Made by a program: the position numbers and the translations under genes. Shown one piece after another: positions 1 through 6,447 of a stretch of DNA of 8,319 nt (within the stretch, counting starts at the first letter, position 1; every line of letters begins with the position of its first letter). The notes below the pieces were generated by a model. The model was given only the letters and a program-made list of their open reading frames with translations. It was not told the origin of the DNA and ran no database searches. The DNA lies in assembly GCA_903907665.1 (NCBI GenBank), contig CAIVOW010000145.1, positions 1 to 8,319 on the forward strand, read 5' to 3'. The stretch comes from an uncultured Actinomycetes bacterium. Lineage in GTDB: Bacteria; Actinomycetota; Actinomycetes; Nanopelagicales; Nanopelagicaceae.

Positions 1-117
1 GGACTTGAAGGCGCAGTTGTTAACACAGCCGGCCTTAAAGGTCTTAATACAACGATCGCATATGCCACAGCGATTGTTGCCGGACTTAATCGTGGCCGTA
101 AGAAACTAGGAGGCTGA
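1..117 (+). CDS. C-terminal end of an unidentified protein (5' truncated)
   Basis: Frame 1 is open from the window edge to a TGA at 115-117 and gives the last 38 residues of a protein whose start lies outside. The tail is Ala/Gly/Leu-rich with a helical, mildly hydrophobic stretch (TTIAYATAIVAGL) and a basic end (NRGRKKLGG). I do not recognise the family. The gene runs straight into the next one: its last codons contain the AGGAGG ribosome site used by the gene at 122, so the two are probably co-transcribed. The segment VNTAGLKG loosely recalls INKTAAG and INRTGG in the next two proteins, so it may be a third member of the same small membrane-protein set. That is inference from short similarity only. 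Confidence 0.6.
   Translation, partial: GLEGAVVNTAGLKGLNTTIAYATAIVAGLNRGRKKLGG
108..113 (+). promoter_or_regulatory. Strong Shine-Dalgarno site for the gene at 122
   Basis: A perfect AGGAGG lies 8 nt before the ATG at 122, inside the last codons of the upstream gene. It fixes the start of the 122 gene and contrasts with the SD-less genes in the molybdenum block. Confidence 0.8.
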
Positions 118-121
118 GAAG

Positions 122-397
122 ATGGATTCCAATACTCACTCACTGTGGGTTCTCGCAAATATTCTTGGTGCTGTCGTCGTCGTAGCTGTAGCTGCGTTGC
201 TGACAATCCTGGTTTTGCTAGTTCGCATTATCGATAAGCGCGTTGCGCAGATTCGCCAGACGCTCACTGCAGCTCAGGCGAATACTGCAAATACAGAGCT
301 GATCAATAAGACCGCCGCTGGCGTAGATGCAGTTCTTGCAGAAGGACTTGAGCATCACTTATTCCTTGGACGAGTTCTAGATAAGGTGCGCTCATGA
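122..397 (+). CDS. Small single-pass membrane protein with cytosolic helical tail, unknown function
   Basis: This 91-residue protein has a long hydrophobic segment at about residues 9-35 (rich in Ala/Val/Leu), followed by a charged region (RIIDKRVAQIRQ) and a helical, probably coiled-coil tail. By the positive-inside rule the basic residues after the segment put the tail in the cytoplasm. I know no function for it. The start is well supported by a perfect AGGAGG 8 nt upstream. The stop overlaps the next start as ATGA (394-397), implying translational coupling. Residues 61-67 (INKTAAG) resemble INRTGGV at the same residue position in the next protein, which suggests that the pair arose by duplication. 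DUF948-like TM-plus-helix proteins have similar architecture, but I cannot claim membership. Confidence 0.7.
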   Translation: MDSNTHSLWVLANILGAVVVVAVAALLTILVLLVRIIDKRVAQIRQTLTAAQANTANTELINKTAAGVDAVLAEGLEHHLFLGRVLDKVRS

Positions 398-756
398 CAA
401 CGCTTCAGTTATTTTCAGTAATCGACATCGTCGCGCTTATCGCCGGCCTTGCGATCTATCTCTTTATCGTTGGCCGCCAGCTTGCCGCTGTTGCAGTCAA
501 GTTAGAAGAGGCTGCAGATCTAGTTTGGCAGATCAAACATGATGCAGACATAATCGAGCCTGGCCTTGAGCGGATCAATAGAACTGGTGGCGTAGTCGCT
601 GGCGCTCTTCCACTCCTGTATGGCTTTGCTGAGGCGATCGTTGTTGGTGCTACTTATGTGCCAGAACCAGAGCATGCAGCTCCAAAGCCAAATTTCCCAG
701 CAATGGGAACTCGACGTTCACGTCTCTTTGATGGTGTTGGAGTAAAGATAGATTAG
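394..756 (+). CDS. Small membrane-anchored helical protein, unknown function
   Basis: The 120-residue protein has a transmembrane segment at about residues 10-27, then a charged helical region (KLEEAADLVWQIKHDADI), a hydrophobic or amphipathic stretch at about 65-87, and a Pro-rich, basic C-terminus (PEPEHAAPKPN, then TRRSR). The start overlaps the previous stop (ATGA), and AAGGTG lies 5 nt upstream of the ATG. The INRT motif at residues 61-64 sits at the same position as INKT in the upstream protein, supporting a shared origin. It ends only 3 nt from the end of the convergent minus-strand gene, leaving no room for an ordinary terminator between them. Function unknown. Confidence 0.7.
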   Translation: MTTLQLFSVIDIVALIAGLAIYLFIVGRQLAAVAVKLEEAADLVWQIKHDADIIEPGLERINRTGGVVAGALPLLYGFAEAIVVGATYVPEPEHAAPKPNFPAMGTRRSRLFDGVGVKID

Positions 757-759
757 TTT

Positions 760-1203
760 TTACTGGCTGCGATTATTTGGATCGCGACCAGTGGTCAATG
801 GGTCGGTGAATGCATTTGAGTATTCACCGATCCATTCGTCTTTCCACGCTTGATCATATTTTTCAAGATTGCAACTTGGTTCATATACCGCCATTAGTTC
901 ATGGGCAATCATTTCGCGATGGCGTTCGGTACCACCCGGAATATCAAACCAGCAGATGTGTAAATTAAATTTATTTCCAGCTCGTGCCACCCATGAAGCA
1001 GATCGCGGATGCTTGAGTGGAAAGCCTTGAGTGCTTAAATCGGCAGCGTGGCCGACGTAGATTATGGAAAATTCTTGTGGTTTATTCTCTGGGTCGTTAA
1101 GACACATAACAGCATAGACAGCAGCAATTTTTGGGGGAGTCCATCCGGCAAGTGCACGAGGTCCTTCAAAGGGATACCCAGCTAGTGACCCAAGGCGGAT
1201 CAT
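760..1203 (-). CDS. GIY-YIG-fold protein, possibly catalytically altered
   Basis: The 147-residue protein carries the landmarks of the GIY-YIG nuclease fold. A strand with AVY (residues 28-30) stands for GIY and YVG (49-51) stands for YIG. A glutamate in AHELM (E102) matches the metal-binding Glu, and YEPSCN ends in the conserved Asn (N112). The family cuts nucleic acids in repair, restriction and mobile elements. The catalytic Arg usually found about 8-10 residues after YIG is not obvious here: the stretch reads DLSTQGFPLKH, with the nearest Arg at R67. Activity is therefore uncertain and it may be a binding or divergent enzyme. It is the last gene of the minus-strand operon, starting inside the stop of the 96-residue gene (ATGA, 1200-1203). 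Its role beside MoxR/CoxE genes is unknown. Confidence 0.65.
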   Translation of the reverse strand: MIRLGSLAGYPFEGPRALAGWTPPKIAAVYAVMCLNDPENKPQEFSIIYVGHAADLSTQGFPLKHPRSASWVARAGNKFNLHICWFDIPGGTERHREMIAHELMAVYEPSCNLEKYDQAWKDEWIGEYSNAFTDPLTTGRDPNNRSQ

Positions 1204-1490
1204 TCTTCGAGCGCGTCTTCCCAGTCTTGATCTTCAGACATAGTCTCGGCCTTAATAATTTCAAAGACTGGAAGATTGGCGGTCTTAACCGCTTCGTTAA
1301 AGATAACCAGGGCAGCATCTACAGCAATATCAGAACTAGGGGCCTCAACGATTATTTGTGCACCATACCCAGTTGTGCCAGCACCTGTTGCTAAGCCGCT
1401 ATGAATTGCTACGGCATCAGCGAGTTCAACTACCTCTTCAAGAGTAATTTCACGATCACCTTCGGCAAAGATTGAGACGCTGAACTTCAT
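1200..1490 (-). CDS. Small acidic alpha/beta protein, unknown function
   Basis: This 96-residue protein has no hydrophobic anchor and is probably cytosolic. Its pattern is strand (KFSVSIFAEG), helix (TLEEVVELADAVAIHSG), Gly-rich turn and strand (GAGTTGYGAQIIVEAP), helix (IAVDAALVIFNEAVKTA), strand (PVFEIIKAE), then an acidic tail (EDQDWEDALEE). This looks like a ferredoxin-like alpha/beta sandwich, but I do not recognise the family. The ATG has AGGTG 8 nt upstream, overlapping the TAG stop of the CoxE-like gene, and its own stop overlaps the start of the GIY-YIG gene. It is thus embedded in the operon and translationally coupled on both sides. Confidence 0.7.
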   Translation of the reverse strand: MKFSVSIFAEGDREITLEEVVELADAVAIHSGLATGAGTTGYGAQIIVEAPSSDIAVDAALVIFNEAVKTANLPVFEIIKAETMSEDQDWEDALEE

Positions 1491-1501
1491 AATCGTGGCA
1501 C

Positions 1502-2632
1502 CTATCTAATTGAGACGAGTTTGCGGCTGAATTCTTCCAGACTTTTTAGATTATGTCCTGATACAACTTCATCGATAAAGGGTTCTGCAATGATCATTCC
1601 CATCGAAGTTGGCACATATCTATCGGCATCTCCGCGATGTGGATTCATCCACACAACTCTATATGCGATACGAGAGAGGGCTTCCATTGATTTTGCCAAC
1701 GTCTCAGGATCGCCGCGATCTAGTCCATCGGAACAGATGACAACTATCGAACCTCGACCTACTCGTCCGCGTCCCCACTTCTTTAGGAAGGTATTGATGG
1801 CATCACCAATACGTGTTCCACCCTCCCAATCCATGGCTTCGGCGCCAGCTTGCTCCATCGCTTGATCAGGGTTGCGACGTGAGAGAGAACGAGTTACACG
1901 GGTAAGCCTGGTTCCGAAGCAGAAAACTTCAACTTTTTGATTCGCACTTCGCGCAGAATATGCCAGCTGTAATAAATTTCTAGAATAGTCAGCCATTGAT
2001 CCCGAGATATCTAAAATGAAAACAACCGGGCGCAGGCGCTCCTTCTTCTTGGTATAAAAAATCTCTCGGTTCTCACCCATAGCACGCATATTTTCCCGAA
2101 CTATTTTGCGTATATTTAATTTCTTACCTTTGTTGGTTGAAATCAATCGCCGCGTTCTTCGAATAGGAGGATTAAGTCGGATATTCGACATCATCTTGCG
2201 CAAGGCAAGTAGCTCCTGCGGTGTGCATTCATTAAAGGCCTTATTGCGGAAGATTTCATGGCTTGCCGCCATAAATCCCATTTTGGTGTCATCGTTGGAA
2301 TCGCCTTGTTCAGTTCTTTCATTTTCAGGGATTTCAATAGTCGAAGTTGTGCTGACCTGCGCGCGAAATTTCTTCTTCGCAACGCTCTCCTCTTCTTCCA
2401 AATTATCAAAGAAGAAGCGTTGGAAAATCTCGTTATATACAGGGATATTTTCTTTGCGGCGAACCAGAGTTGTTCTGCCGCCCCAGTAGACATCCATTAC
2501 ATCTGTTCCATCGAGAACCGATACAGCGTTACAGAAGGTGATTACATCATCAGATCCGACGAGCATTCCATGCGATCTAAGTTCTTGAGCAAATTCAACA
2601 AATAATTCGTCAAAGCCCTCAGTTAGAGGCAT
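1502..2632 (-). CDS. coxE: CoxE-type von Willebrand factor A domain protein
   Basis: The 376-residue protein matches the VWA/CoxE family in length and layout. An N-terminal helical region of about 200 residues, with an acidic and low-complexity linker near 78-117, precedes a VWA domain. The metal-ion adhesion site is complete: DISGS (D208, S210, S212), T273 in EGGTRIGDA and D302 in CSDGLDRGD. The following WMNPH (328-332) is typical of CoxE proteins. In carboxydotrophs CoxE works with the AAA+ protein CoxD in maturing the Mo-Cu centre of CO dehydrogenase; other MoxR-VWA pairs mature other enzymes. The gene overlaps the MoxR-type gene by 14 nt, with GGAG about 10 nt before its ATG. The adjacent molybdenum genes favour a Mo-hydroxylase role, but the substrate enzyme is not in the window, so the symbol is by family. 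Confidence 0.85.
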   Translation of the reverse strand: MPLTEGFDELFVEFAQELRSHGMLVGSDDVITFCNAVSVLDGTDVMDVYWGGRTTLVRRKENIPVYNEIFQRFFFDNLEEEESVAKKKFRAQVSTTSTIEIPENERTEQGDSNDDTKMGFMAASHEIFRNKAFNECTPQELLALRKMMSNIRLNPPIRRTRRLISTNKGKKLNIRKIVRENMRAMGENREIFYTKKKERLRPVVFILDISGSMADYSRNLLQLAYSARSANQKVEVFCFGTRLTRVTRSLSRRNPDQAMEQAGAEAMDWEGGTRIGDAINTFLKKWGRGRVGRGSIVVICSDGLDRGDPETLAKSMEALSRIAYRVVWMNPHRGDADRYVPTSMGMIIAEPFIDEVVSGHNLKSLEEFSRKLVSIR

Positions 2633-3509
2633 CAGAGACTATCTCCGCAAGGTTGCCAGATACATATTCGAGATCGTCGCGTCCCTTGATGACAGCACCA
2701 AGAGTTTCAGCTGCGTTAGTTTCATTGAGAGAACTTGCCCCAATAGCTTCTAGCGATTGCACCCAATCAATAGTTTCGGCAACTCCGGGAGATTTTTCTA
2801 GATCCATTTCGCGAAGCTTGTTAACAGTACCGACAACTTTTGAAGCCAATTGATCAGAGACGCCAGGAACTCGCGACTTTACGATTTCGATCTCTTTTTC
2901 TTGTGCAGGGAAGCCAATCCAGTTGTATAGGCAGCGACGTTTTAGCGCGTCATGAAGTTCGCGGGTTCGGTTCGACGTCAAAATTACGATTGGGCGTGAT
3001 GTGGCGGCAATTGTTCCAATTTCAGGAATGGTTATCTGGAAATCAGAGAGGAGTTCAAGGAGAAATGCTTCGAATTCATCATCTGCGCGGTCAACTTCAT
3101 CAATTAGCAAGACGCATTGATCGCCGGCTTTGATTGCTTGAAGCAATGGGCGTTCGATCAGAAATTTAGATCCAAAGAGGTCATCTACAGATTTATCCGA
3201 AACTTCATTGCCTGACATCGCCCGGATCTGCAGCATCTGCCGCGCATAATCCCATTCGTAAAGCGCTTGATTGGTATCAATTCCTTCGTAGCATTGCAGG
3301 CGGATCAACTTGCGCCCAAGTAACTTTGAAATGCTCTTTGCGAGTTCTGTCTTGCCTACACCAACTTCGCCTTCAAGAAGGATTGGTCGCCCGAGTTTCA
3401 TAGAAATCAATAGAGAAGTGGCAAGGCCGCGATTGGCCACATAACCAATAGAGCGCAGCTCTGTCGTCAGTTCATCTACCGTCAGCAAATCAAAAGATGT
3501 TGAAATCAT
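2619..3509 (-). CDS. coxD: MoxR/CoxD-type AAA+ ATPase
   Basis: The 296-residue protein is a MoxR-class AAA+ ATPase. Walker A is GEVGVGKT (47-54), Walker B is VLLIDEVDRAD (133-143), sensor 1 is in TSNRTREL (N180), and the following DALKRRC contains the likely arginine finger. CYEGID and ALYEWDYARQ (73-91) are characteristic of the CoxD branch. In Oligotropha CoxD is an ATP-dependent chaperone needed to sulfurate and complete the CO dehydrogenase Mo-Cu site. The 14-nt overlap with the CoxE-like gene gives the classical MoxR-VWA pair, which would act as an ATPase and adaptor complex in the cytosol. The ATG at 3509 follows the small upstream gene by 23 nt, with only a weak A-rich ribosome site. 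A broader MoxR role is possible if no Mo hydroxylase exists in the genome. Confidence 0.88.
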   Translation of the reverse strand: MISTSFDLLTVDELTTELRSIGYVANRGLATSLLISMKLGRPILLEGEVGVGKTELAKSISKLLGRKLIRLQCYEGIDTNQALYEWDYARQMLQIRAMSGNEVSDKSVDDLFGSKFLIERPLLQAIKAGDQCVLLIDEVDRADDEFEAFLLELLSDFQITIPEIGTIAATSRPIVILTSNRTRELHDALKRRCLYNWIGFPAQEKEIEIVKSRVPGVSDQLASKVVGTVNKLREMDLEKSPGVAETIDWVQSLEAIGASSLNETNAAETLGAVIKGRDDLEYVSGNLAEIVSDASN

Positions 3510-3532
3510 AATTTAAAGATCTATTCTTTTAT

Positions 3533-3787
3533 TTACTTGAGTTTATTTTCTGCGACCAGGCTACCGATACTTCCGGTGCCTAGTTTTCCATCGCGAATAA
3601 GAGTCTCGCGCCAAGCGGTAGCCAGATCTTTACCTTCATCTTGGATAAATCCTTCGAAGGTAACTTCTTTCATATTGCGGCAAGCTTTATTTGGGTTGCA
3701 CTCTTCATCTAACTCTTCCATTTTTTCGCCCTGTGCTTGCCAGATTGAACTCAGCGCTTGACGTGCTAGATCACTTTCAACTGACAT
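3533..3787 (-). CDS. Small charged cytosolic protein, first gene of the MoxR-VWA operon, unknown
   Basis: I chose the ATG at 3787 (84 residues) over an in-frame TTG at 3805 because a GGGGG purine run lies about 7 nt before the ATG and nothing SD-like precedes the TTG. The product is hydrophilic and mainly helical, with an acidic patch and two cysteines close together (ELDEECNPNKACRN). These Cys could bind metal or form a disulfide, but no known motif is evident. No membrane segment or signal peptide is seen. It leads the operon, 23 nt before the MoxR-type ATPase, so it may be an accessory or regulator of that pair. I do not recognise the family. Confidence 0.65.
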   Translation of the reverse strand: MSVESDLARQALSSIWQAQGEKMEELDEECNPNKACRNMKEVTFEGFIQDEGKDLATAWRETLIRDGKLGTGSIGSLVAENKLK

Positions 3788-3870
3788 TTTGGGCCCCCGA
3801 ATCAAATGTGAGGTGAAGCATATCAGGAAGGAAAACCGGTGCCACTTGAAATTGCGGCATAATCAATCAT
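3788..3870. promoter_or_regulatory. Divergent intergenic region between the MoxR-VWA operon and the mod/moa block
   Basis: This 83-bp gap is the only divergent junction with room for two promoters besides the moaD-rnpB gap. A candidate minus-strand -10 (TATGCT, complement of 3817-3822) would give a leader of about 23 nt before the ATG at 3787. A plus-strand -10 (CATAAT, 3858-3863) lies just before modA. No convincing TTGACA-like -35 box is visible for either. A 6-bp palindrome, ACCGGT (3835-3840), sits midway but is too short to call an operator. There is no room for a molybdenum-cofactor riboswitch. Confidence 0.5.
3858..3863 (+). promoter_or_regulatory. Candidate -10 box of a leaderless modA transcript
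   Basis: CATAAT ends 7 nt before the modA ATG at 3871, so transcription would start at or next to the A of the start codon. No Shine-Dalgarno sequence precedes modA, which fits leaderless translation. The first base departs from the TANNNT consensus. Confidence 0.5.
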
Positions 3871-4647
3871 ATGAAGGCAGGCCGTCGTAAGTGGCAAGGA
3901 GTTTGCTTCGCTCTGAGCCTCTCAGTTCTTGTTGCCGCCCTTTTAAACCCACAATCAGCCAACGCGGCATCGCCAAAAAACGTCAATGTATTTGCAGCAT
4001 CTAGCTTGCAAGCCCAATACAACGTTTTAATAAAGAAATTTGTAGCAGCACACCCTGGCGTGAAGGTAAATATTTCATATGGATCTTCGGCAACACTTGC
4101 CAGCCAAATTAATTCAGGTGCACCATTTGATATTTTCGTATCAGCAGATGAAACCAGCATGACATCTGCAGAATCTGAGATCGCAAGCCCTTCGGATTAT
4201 GTTCTAAATCAAGTTGTACTTGCTGTTCCTTTAACTTCGACCATAAAGAAAATCAGCAATCTAAATGGAAAAGTTAAATGGATTCAATGCGCGCGCACTG
4301 TTCCATGTGGAATCGCGGCAGATCGCGCCATTAGCTCACAAGGAGGAATTAAAACTTCGCCAGTTTCTTTTGAGCCTTCAGCATCTAGCACTGTTGCAAA
4401 ATTGCTTGCCGGAGCAGTTGATGCTGCGATCGTTTATAAGACGGATGTTATTGCTAACTCCAGTAAAATCCGTGCAATCACATTTGCGGATACCAAAGCT
4501 GCTTCCACCCGATACAAGATTGGTATCGCTAAAACTGCTATTACAAGTGACAACCGATGGGCAAAGCGAATATTCCAGTATCTGCAGAGCACCGAAATTA
4601 GATTAGCGCTGGCAAAGGCGGGATTTCAGGTAGATTCACTTAAGTAA
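3871..4647 (+). CDS. modA: Molybdate ABC transporter, substrate-binding protein ModA
   Basis: The 258-residue protein is a ModA-type periplasmic-binding protein that captures molybdate (or tungstate) outside the membrane. It has a basic N-terminus (KAGRRK), a hydrophobic segment at about 11-26 and a likely signal peptidase I site at SANA-AS near residue 32. Family landmarks follow: NVFAASSL, GAPFDIFVSAD, a VPCGIAAD segment equivalent to the usual VPxG site, and AGAVDAAIVYKTDV near the C-terminus. The length is normal. No lipobox cysteine is seen, although binding proteins of Gram-positive bacteria are usually lipid-anchored; the N-terminal segment may instead stay as an anchor. C140 and C146 (CARTVPC) could form a small disulfide loop. 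It heads the molybdenum block, with modB next. Confidence 0.93.
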   Translation: MKAGRRKWQGVCFALSLSVLVAALLNPQSANAASPKNVNVFAASSLQAQYNVLIKKFVAAHPGVKVNISYGSSATLASQINSGAPFDIFVSADETSMTSAESEIASPSDYVLNQVVLAVPLTSTIKKISNLNGKVKWIQCARTVPCGIAADRAISSQGGIKTSPVSFEPSASSTVAKLLAGAVDAAIVYKTDVIANSSKIRAITFADTKAASTRYKIGIAKTAITSDNRWAKRIFQYLQSTEIRLALAKAGFQVDSLK

Positions 4648-4670
4648 TCGCAGATCTTTCGTTGATTAGA

Positions 4671-4676
4671 TATGCT
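4671..4676 (+). promoter_or_regulatory. Candidate -10 box for a leaderless modB start
   Basis: TATGCT fits TANNNT and ends 6 nt before the in-frame GTG at 4683. The spacing matches the candidate boxes before moaC and moaD. It supports GTG 4683 rather than TTG 4662 as the modB start, and an internal promoter in addition to read-through from modA. Confidence 0.4.
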
Positions 4677-4682
4677 CGGGCG

Positions 4683-5474
4683 GTGAATTCAAGACGCATT
4701 GATCCAATCTCTCGCGCCTTTGCATATTTTGCCATTCTGTTAATTGCACTTCCCATCATGGCCTTGGTGATTAAGGTTCCATGGTCAACTTTCTTCACAA
4801 GTATTACAAATGATGGATCTTTAAGTGCGGTCAAACTTTCGCTATGGACATCAATACTTTCGGCAGCCATTTCGCTACTTCTTGGAGTGCCACTTGCTTG
4901 GTGGCTTGTAAAATCGAATCCAAAAGTTACAAGATTTATTCGTCCCCTAGTGCTTGCTCCAATTGCACTTCCACCAACCGTTGCCGGACTTGCACTTCTT
5001 GGTTTACTAAGCCGCAAAGGCTTGTTGGGTTCCTATATCTATCAACACACACAATGGCAGATGCCTTTTACTACAACTGCAGTTGTATTCACGGGCCTCT
5101 TCATTGGAATTCCATTTCTGGTTTTAATTACCGAGTCCACTTTTGCGCAGCTTCCTGAAGATATAGAAGATGCAGCGGTTATAGATCGAGCATCGCAAAG
5201 CCAACTACTTCGATTGATTGCACTTCCACAAGCACGCAATGGCATCAGCACAGGTTTACTTTTGGCATGGGCTCGAATCTTGGGAGAATTTGGAGCCACC
5301 ATGATGTTTGCGGGATCCATGCCGGGCATCACCCAGACTTGGACTATTCAGATATACCAACAACTTGATGTGAGCCCAGATACCGCATACTCGTTGAGTT
5401 TTCTGATGGTTGTAATCGCTATGGGCATCTTCGTTTTAATCCGGAATCCACTCAAAGGTGCATTTAGCCGATAA
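4683..5474 (+). CDS. modB: Molybdate ABC transporter permease ModB
   Basis: This is the membrane permease of the molybdate transporter. From GTG 4683 it has 263 residues; an in-frame TTG at 4662 would add 7. Neither start has a clear SD, but a TANNNT box lies 6 nt before the GTG. About six hydrophobic segments are visible. The cytoplasmic EAA loop that docks the ATPase reads EDIEDAAVIDRAS followed by LIALPQARNG, and the ModB signature WARILGEFGAT is followed by GSMPGITQT and IYQQLD. Length and motifs are complete, so the gene looks functional. The expected ATPase gene modC does not follow: moaC starts 17 nt after the stop. The docking ATPase must be elsewhere or shared with another transporter. 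Confidence 0.92.
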   Translation: MNSRRIDPISRAFAYFAILLIALPIMALVIKVPWSTFFTSITNDGSLSAVKLSLWTSILSAAISLLLGVPLAWWLVKSNPKVTRFIRPLVLAPIALPPTVAGLALLGLLSRKGLLGSYIYQHTQWQMPFTTTAVVFTGLFIGIPFLVLITESTFAQLPEDIEDAAVIDRASQSQLLRLIALPQARNGISTGLLLAWARILGEFGATMMFAGSMPGITQTWTIQIYQQLDVSPDTAYSLSFLMVVIAMGIFVLIRNPLKGAFSR

Positions 5475-5479
5475 ACGAT

Positions 5480-5485
5480 TAAGAT
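5480..5485 (+). promoter_or_regulatory. Candidate -10 box of a leaderless moaC transcript
   Basis: TAAGAT fits TANNNT and ends 6 nt before the moaC ATG at 5492. No SD is present between the modB stop and moaC. The box would let the moa genes be transcribed independently of modAB. Confidence 0.45.
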
Positions 5486-5491
5486 TCGACC

Positions 5492-5965
5492 ATGACTGAG
5501 AAATTGACTCATATCAATGATCAAGGCGAAGCCCACATGGTCGATGTATCAGACCGAGCTGAAACGGTTCGCACAGCGACAGCTTCTGGAAAAGTTTTAT
5601 TAACTAAAGAAGTTCTCGGACTTATAGTTTCTGGAACCACTCCTAAAGGTGATGTCATTTCGACTGCACGCATCGCCGGAATTATGGGAGCAAAGAAGAC
5701 TTCCGAATTGATTCCGCTCTGCCATCCGATTGCGATTTCAAGCGTAAATGTAGATATCAAAGTAGTGGATGATGGAGTTGCAATTGTCGCCACCGTGAAA
5801 ATCGCAGATCGCACAGGTGTTGAGATGGAGGCGCTGACTGCAGTTTCGATTGCCGCACTAACCATTATCGATATGGTCAAAGCGCTAGATCCAGGGGCTT
5901 CAATTGTTAATGTGCGCGTTGAAGAGAAAGATGGCGGCAGAAACGGACACTGGAAACGTCCATGA
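5492..5965 (+). CDS. moaC: Cyclic pyranopterin monophosphate synthase MoaC
   Basis: MoaC converts the 3',8-cyclo-GTP product of MoaA into cyclic pyranopterin monophosphate, in the first stage of molybdenum cofactor synthesis, in the cytosol. The 157-residue length is normal. Signatures run through the protein: LTHINDQGEAHMVDVSD at the N-terminus, KGDV (K52), ARIAGIMGAKKT, IPLCHP (H78), RTGVEMEALTAVS, and IIDMVKA, where D127 and K130 match the catalytic Asp and Lys of the E. coli enzyme. The end, DGGRNGHW, is the usual C-terminal motif. No catalytic residue appears lost. Its stop overlaps the next start as ATGA (5962-5965), coupling it to the mog/moaB-type gene. Confidence 0.96.
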   Translation: MTEKLTHINDQGEAHMVDVSDRAETVRTATASGKVLLTKEVLGLIVSGTTPKGDVISTARIAGIMGAKKTSELIPLCHPIAISSVNVDIKVVDDGVAIVATVKIADRTGVEMEALTAVSIAALTIIDMVKALDPGASIVNVRVEEKDGGRNGHWKRP

Positions 5966-6447
5966 AGCGCGCAGTGGTAATAACTGCCAGTAACCGCGCG
6001 TTTAAGGGCATTTATGAAGATCGTTCTGGTCAGATACTTTTACAAGGTCTAAAAGATCTTGGTTATGAGATTGATGAAGTTCAAATACTTCCTGATGATG
6101 AGCTGCAGATAAATTCAGCCATAAAGTCAGCTATAAATCTGGAGATAGATTTAATTGTCACAACAGGTGGTACTGGAGTTTCGCGGTTTGATGTCACACC
6201 CGAAGCAACAAGCCCGCTAATTGAAAAGTTTTTACCTGGTTTTCATGAAGCTTTAAGAGCTTTCTCACGAGAGAAAGTCCCCACAACAGATTTGTCTCGT
6301 GGAGTAGCCGGAGTTAGTAAAAAGTCTTTAATTATTAATTTGCCTGGATCTCCAGGTGGCGCCAAAGACGGACTCGTAATTATCGAAAGACTCGCATCTC
6401 ATATCCACGATCAACTGGCCGGTCATGATCACAGCCCTAGTAACTGA
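5962..6447 (+). CDS. mog: MoCF-domain protein: molybdopterin adenylyltransferase (Mog) or MoaB type
   Basis: The 161-residue protein is a single MoCF/MogA domain. TTGGTGVSRFDVTPEA (67-82) holds the molybdopterin-binding TGGTG loop and the following Asp (D77); acidic residues in LPDDEL (D45, D46) lie where Mog has a second functional Asp. EALRAFSREK, PTTDLSRGVAG and NLPGSPGGAKD complete the family pattern. Mog adenylates molybdopterin before metal insertion by MoeA. MoaB proteins share the fold and in many Actinobacteria are the only member, so the name is not certain. It starts inside the moaC stop and overlaps moaE by 23 nt, within an all-moa operon. Confidence 0.88.
   Translation: MKRAVVITASNRAFKGIYEDRSGQILLQGLKDLGYEIDEVQILPDDELQINSAIKSAINLEIDLIVTTGGTGVSRFDVTPEATSPLIEKFLPGFHEALRAFSREKVPTTDLSRGVAGVSKKSLIINLPGSPGGAKDGLVIIERLASHIHDQLAGHDHSPSN

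Noticed and set aside
757..759. Bidirectional terminator at the convergent junction of the 394 gene and the GIY-YIG gene
   Set aside because: Only 3 nt separate the stops and no stem with a flanking T/A tract is evident around them.
1131..2605. Long plus-strand open frames opposite the CoxE-like, 96-residue and GIY-YIG genes
   Set aside because: They lie antisense to genes with clear motifs and tight operon spacing, and their translations show no domain pattern.
3788..3805. TTG start at 3805 for the small gene at 3533
   Set aside because: There is no SD before the TTG, whereas a purine run sits at good distance before the ATG at 3787.
3788..3870. Molybdenum-cofactor riboswitch or ModE operator upstream of modA
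   Set aside because: The gap is only 83 bp, modA appears leaderless, and no extended inverted repeat or ModE-like palindrome is visible; ACCGGT alone is too short.
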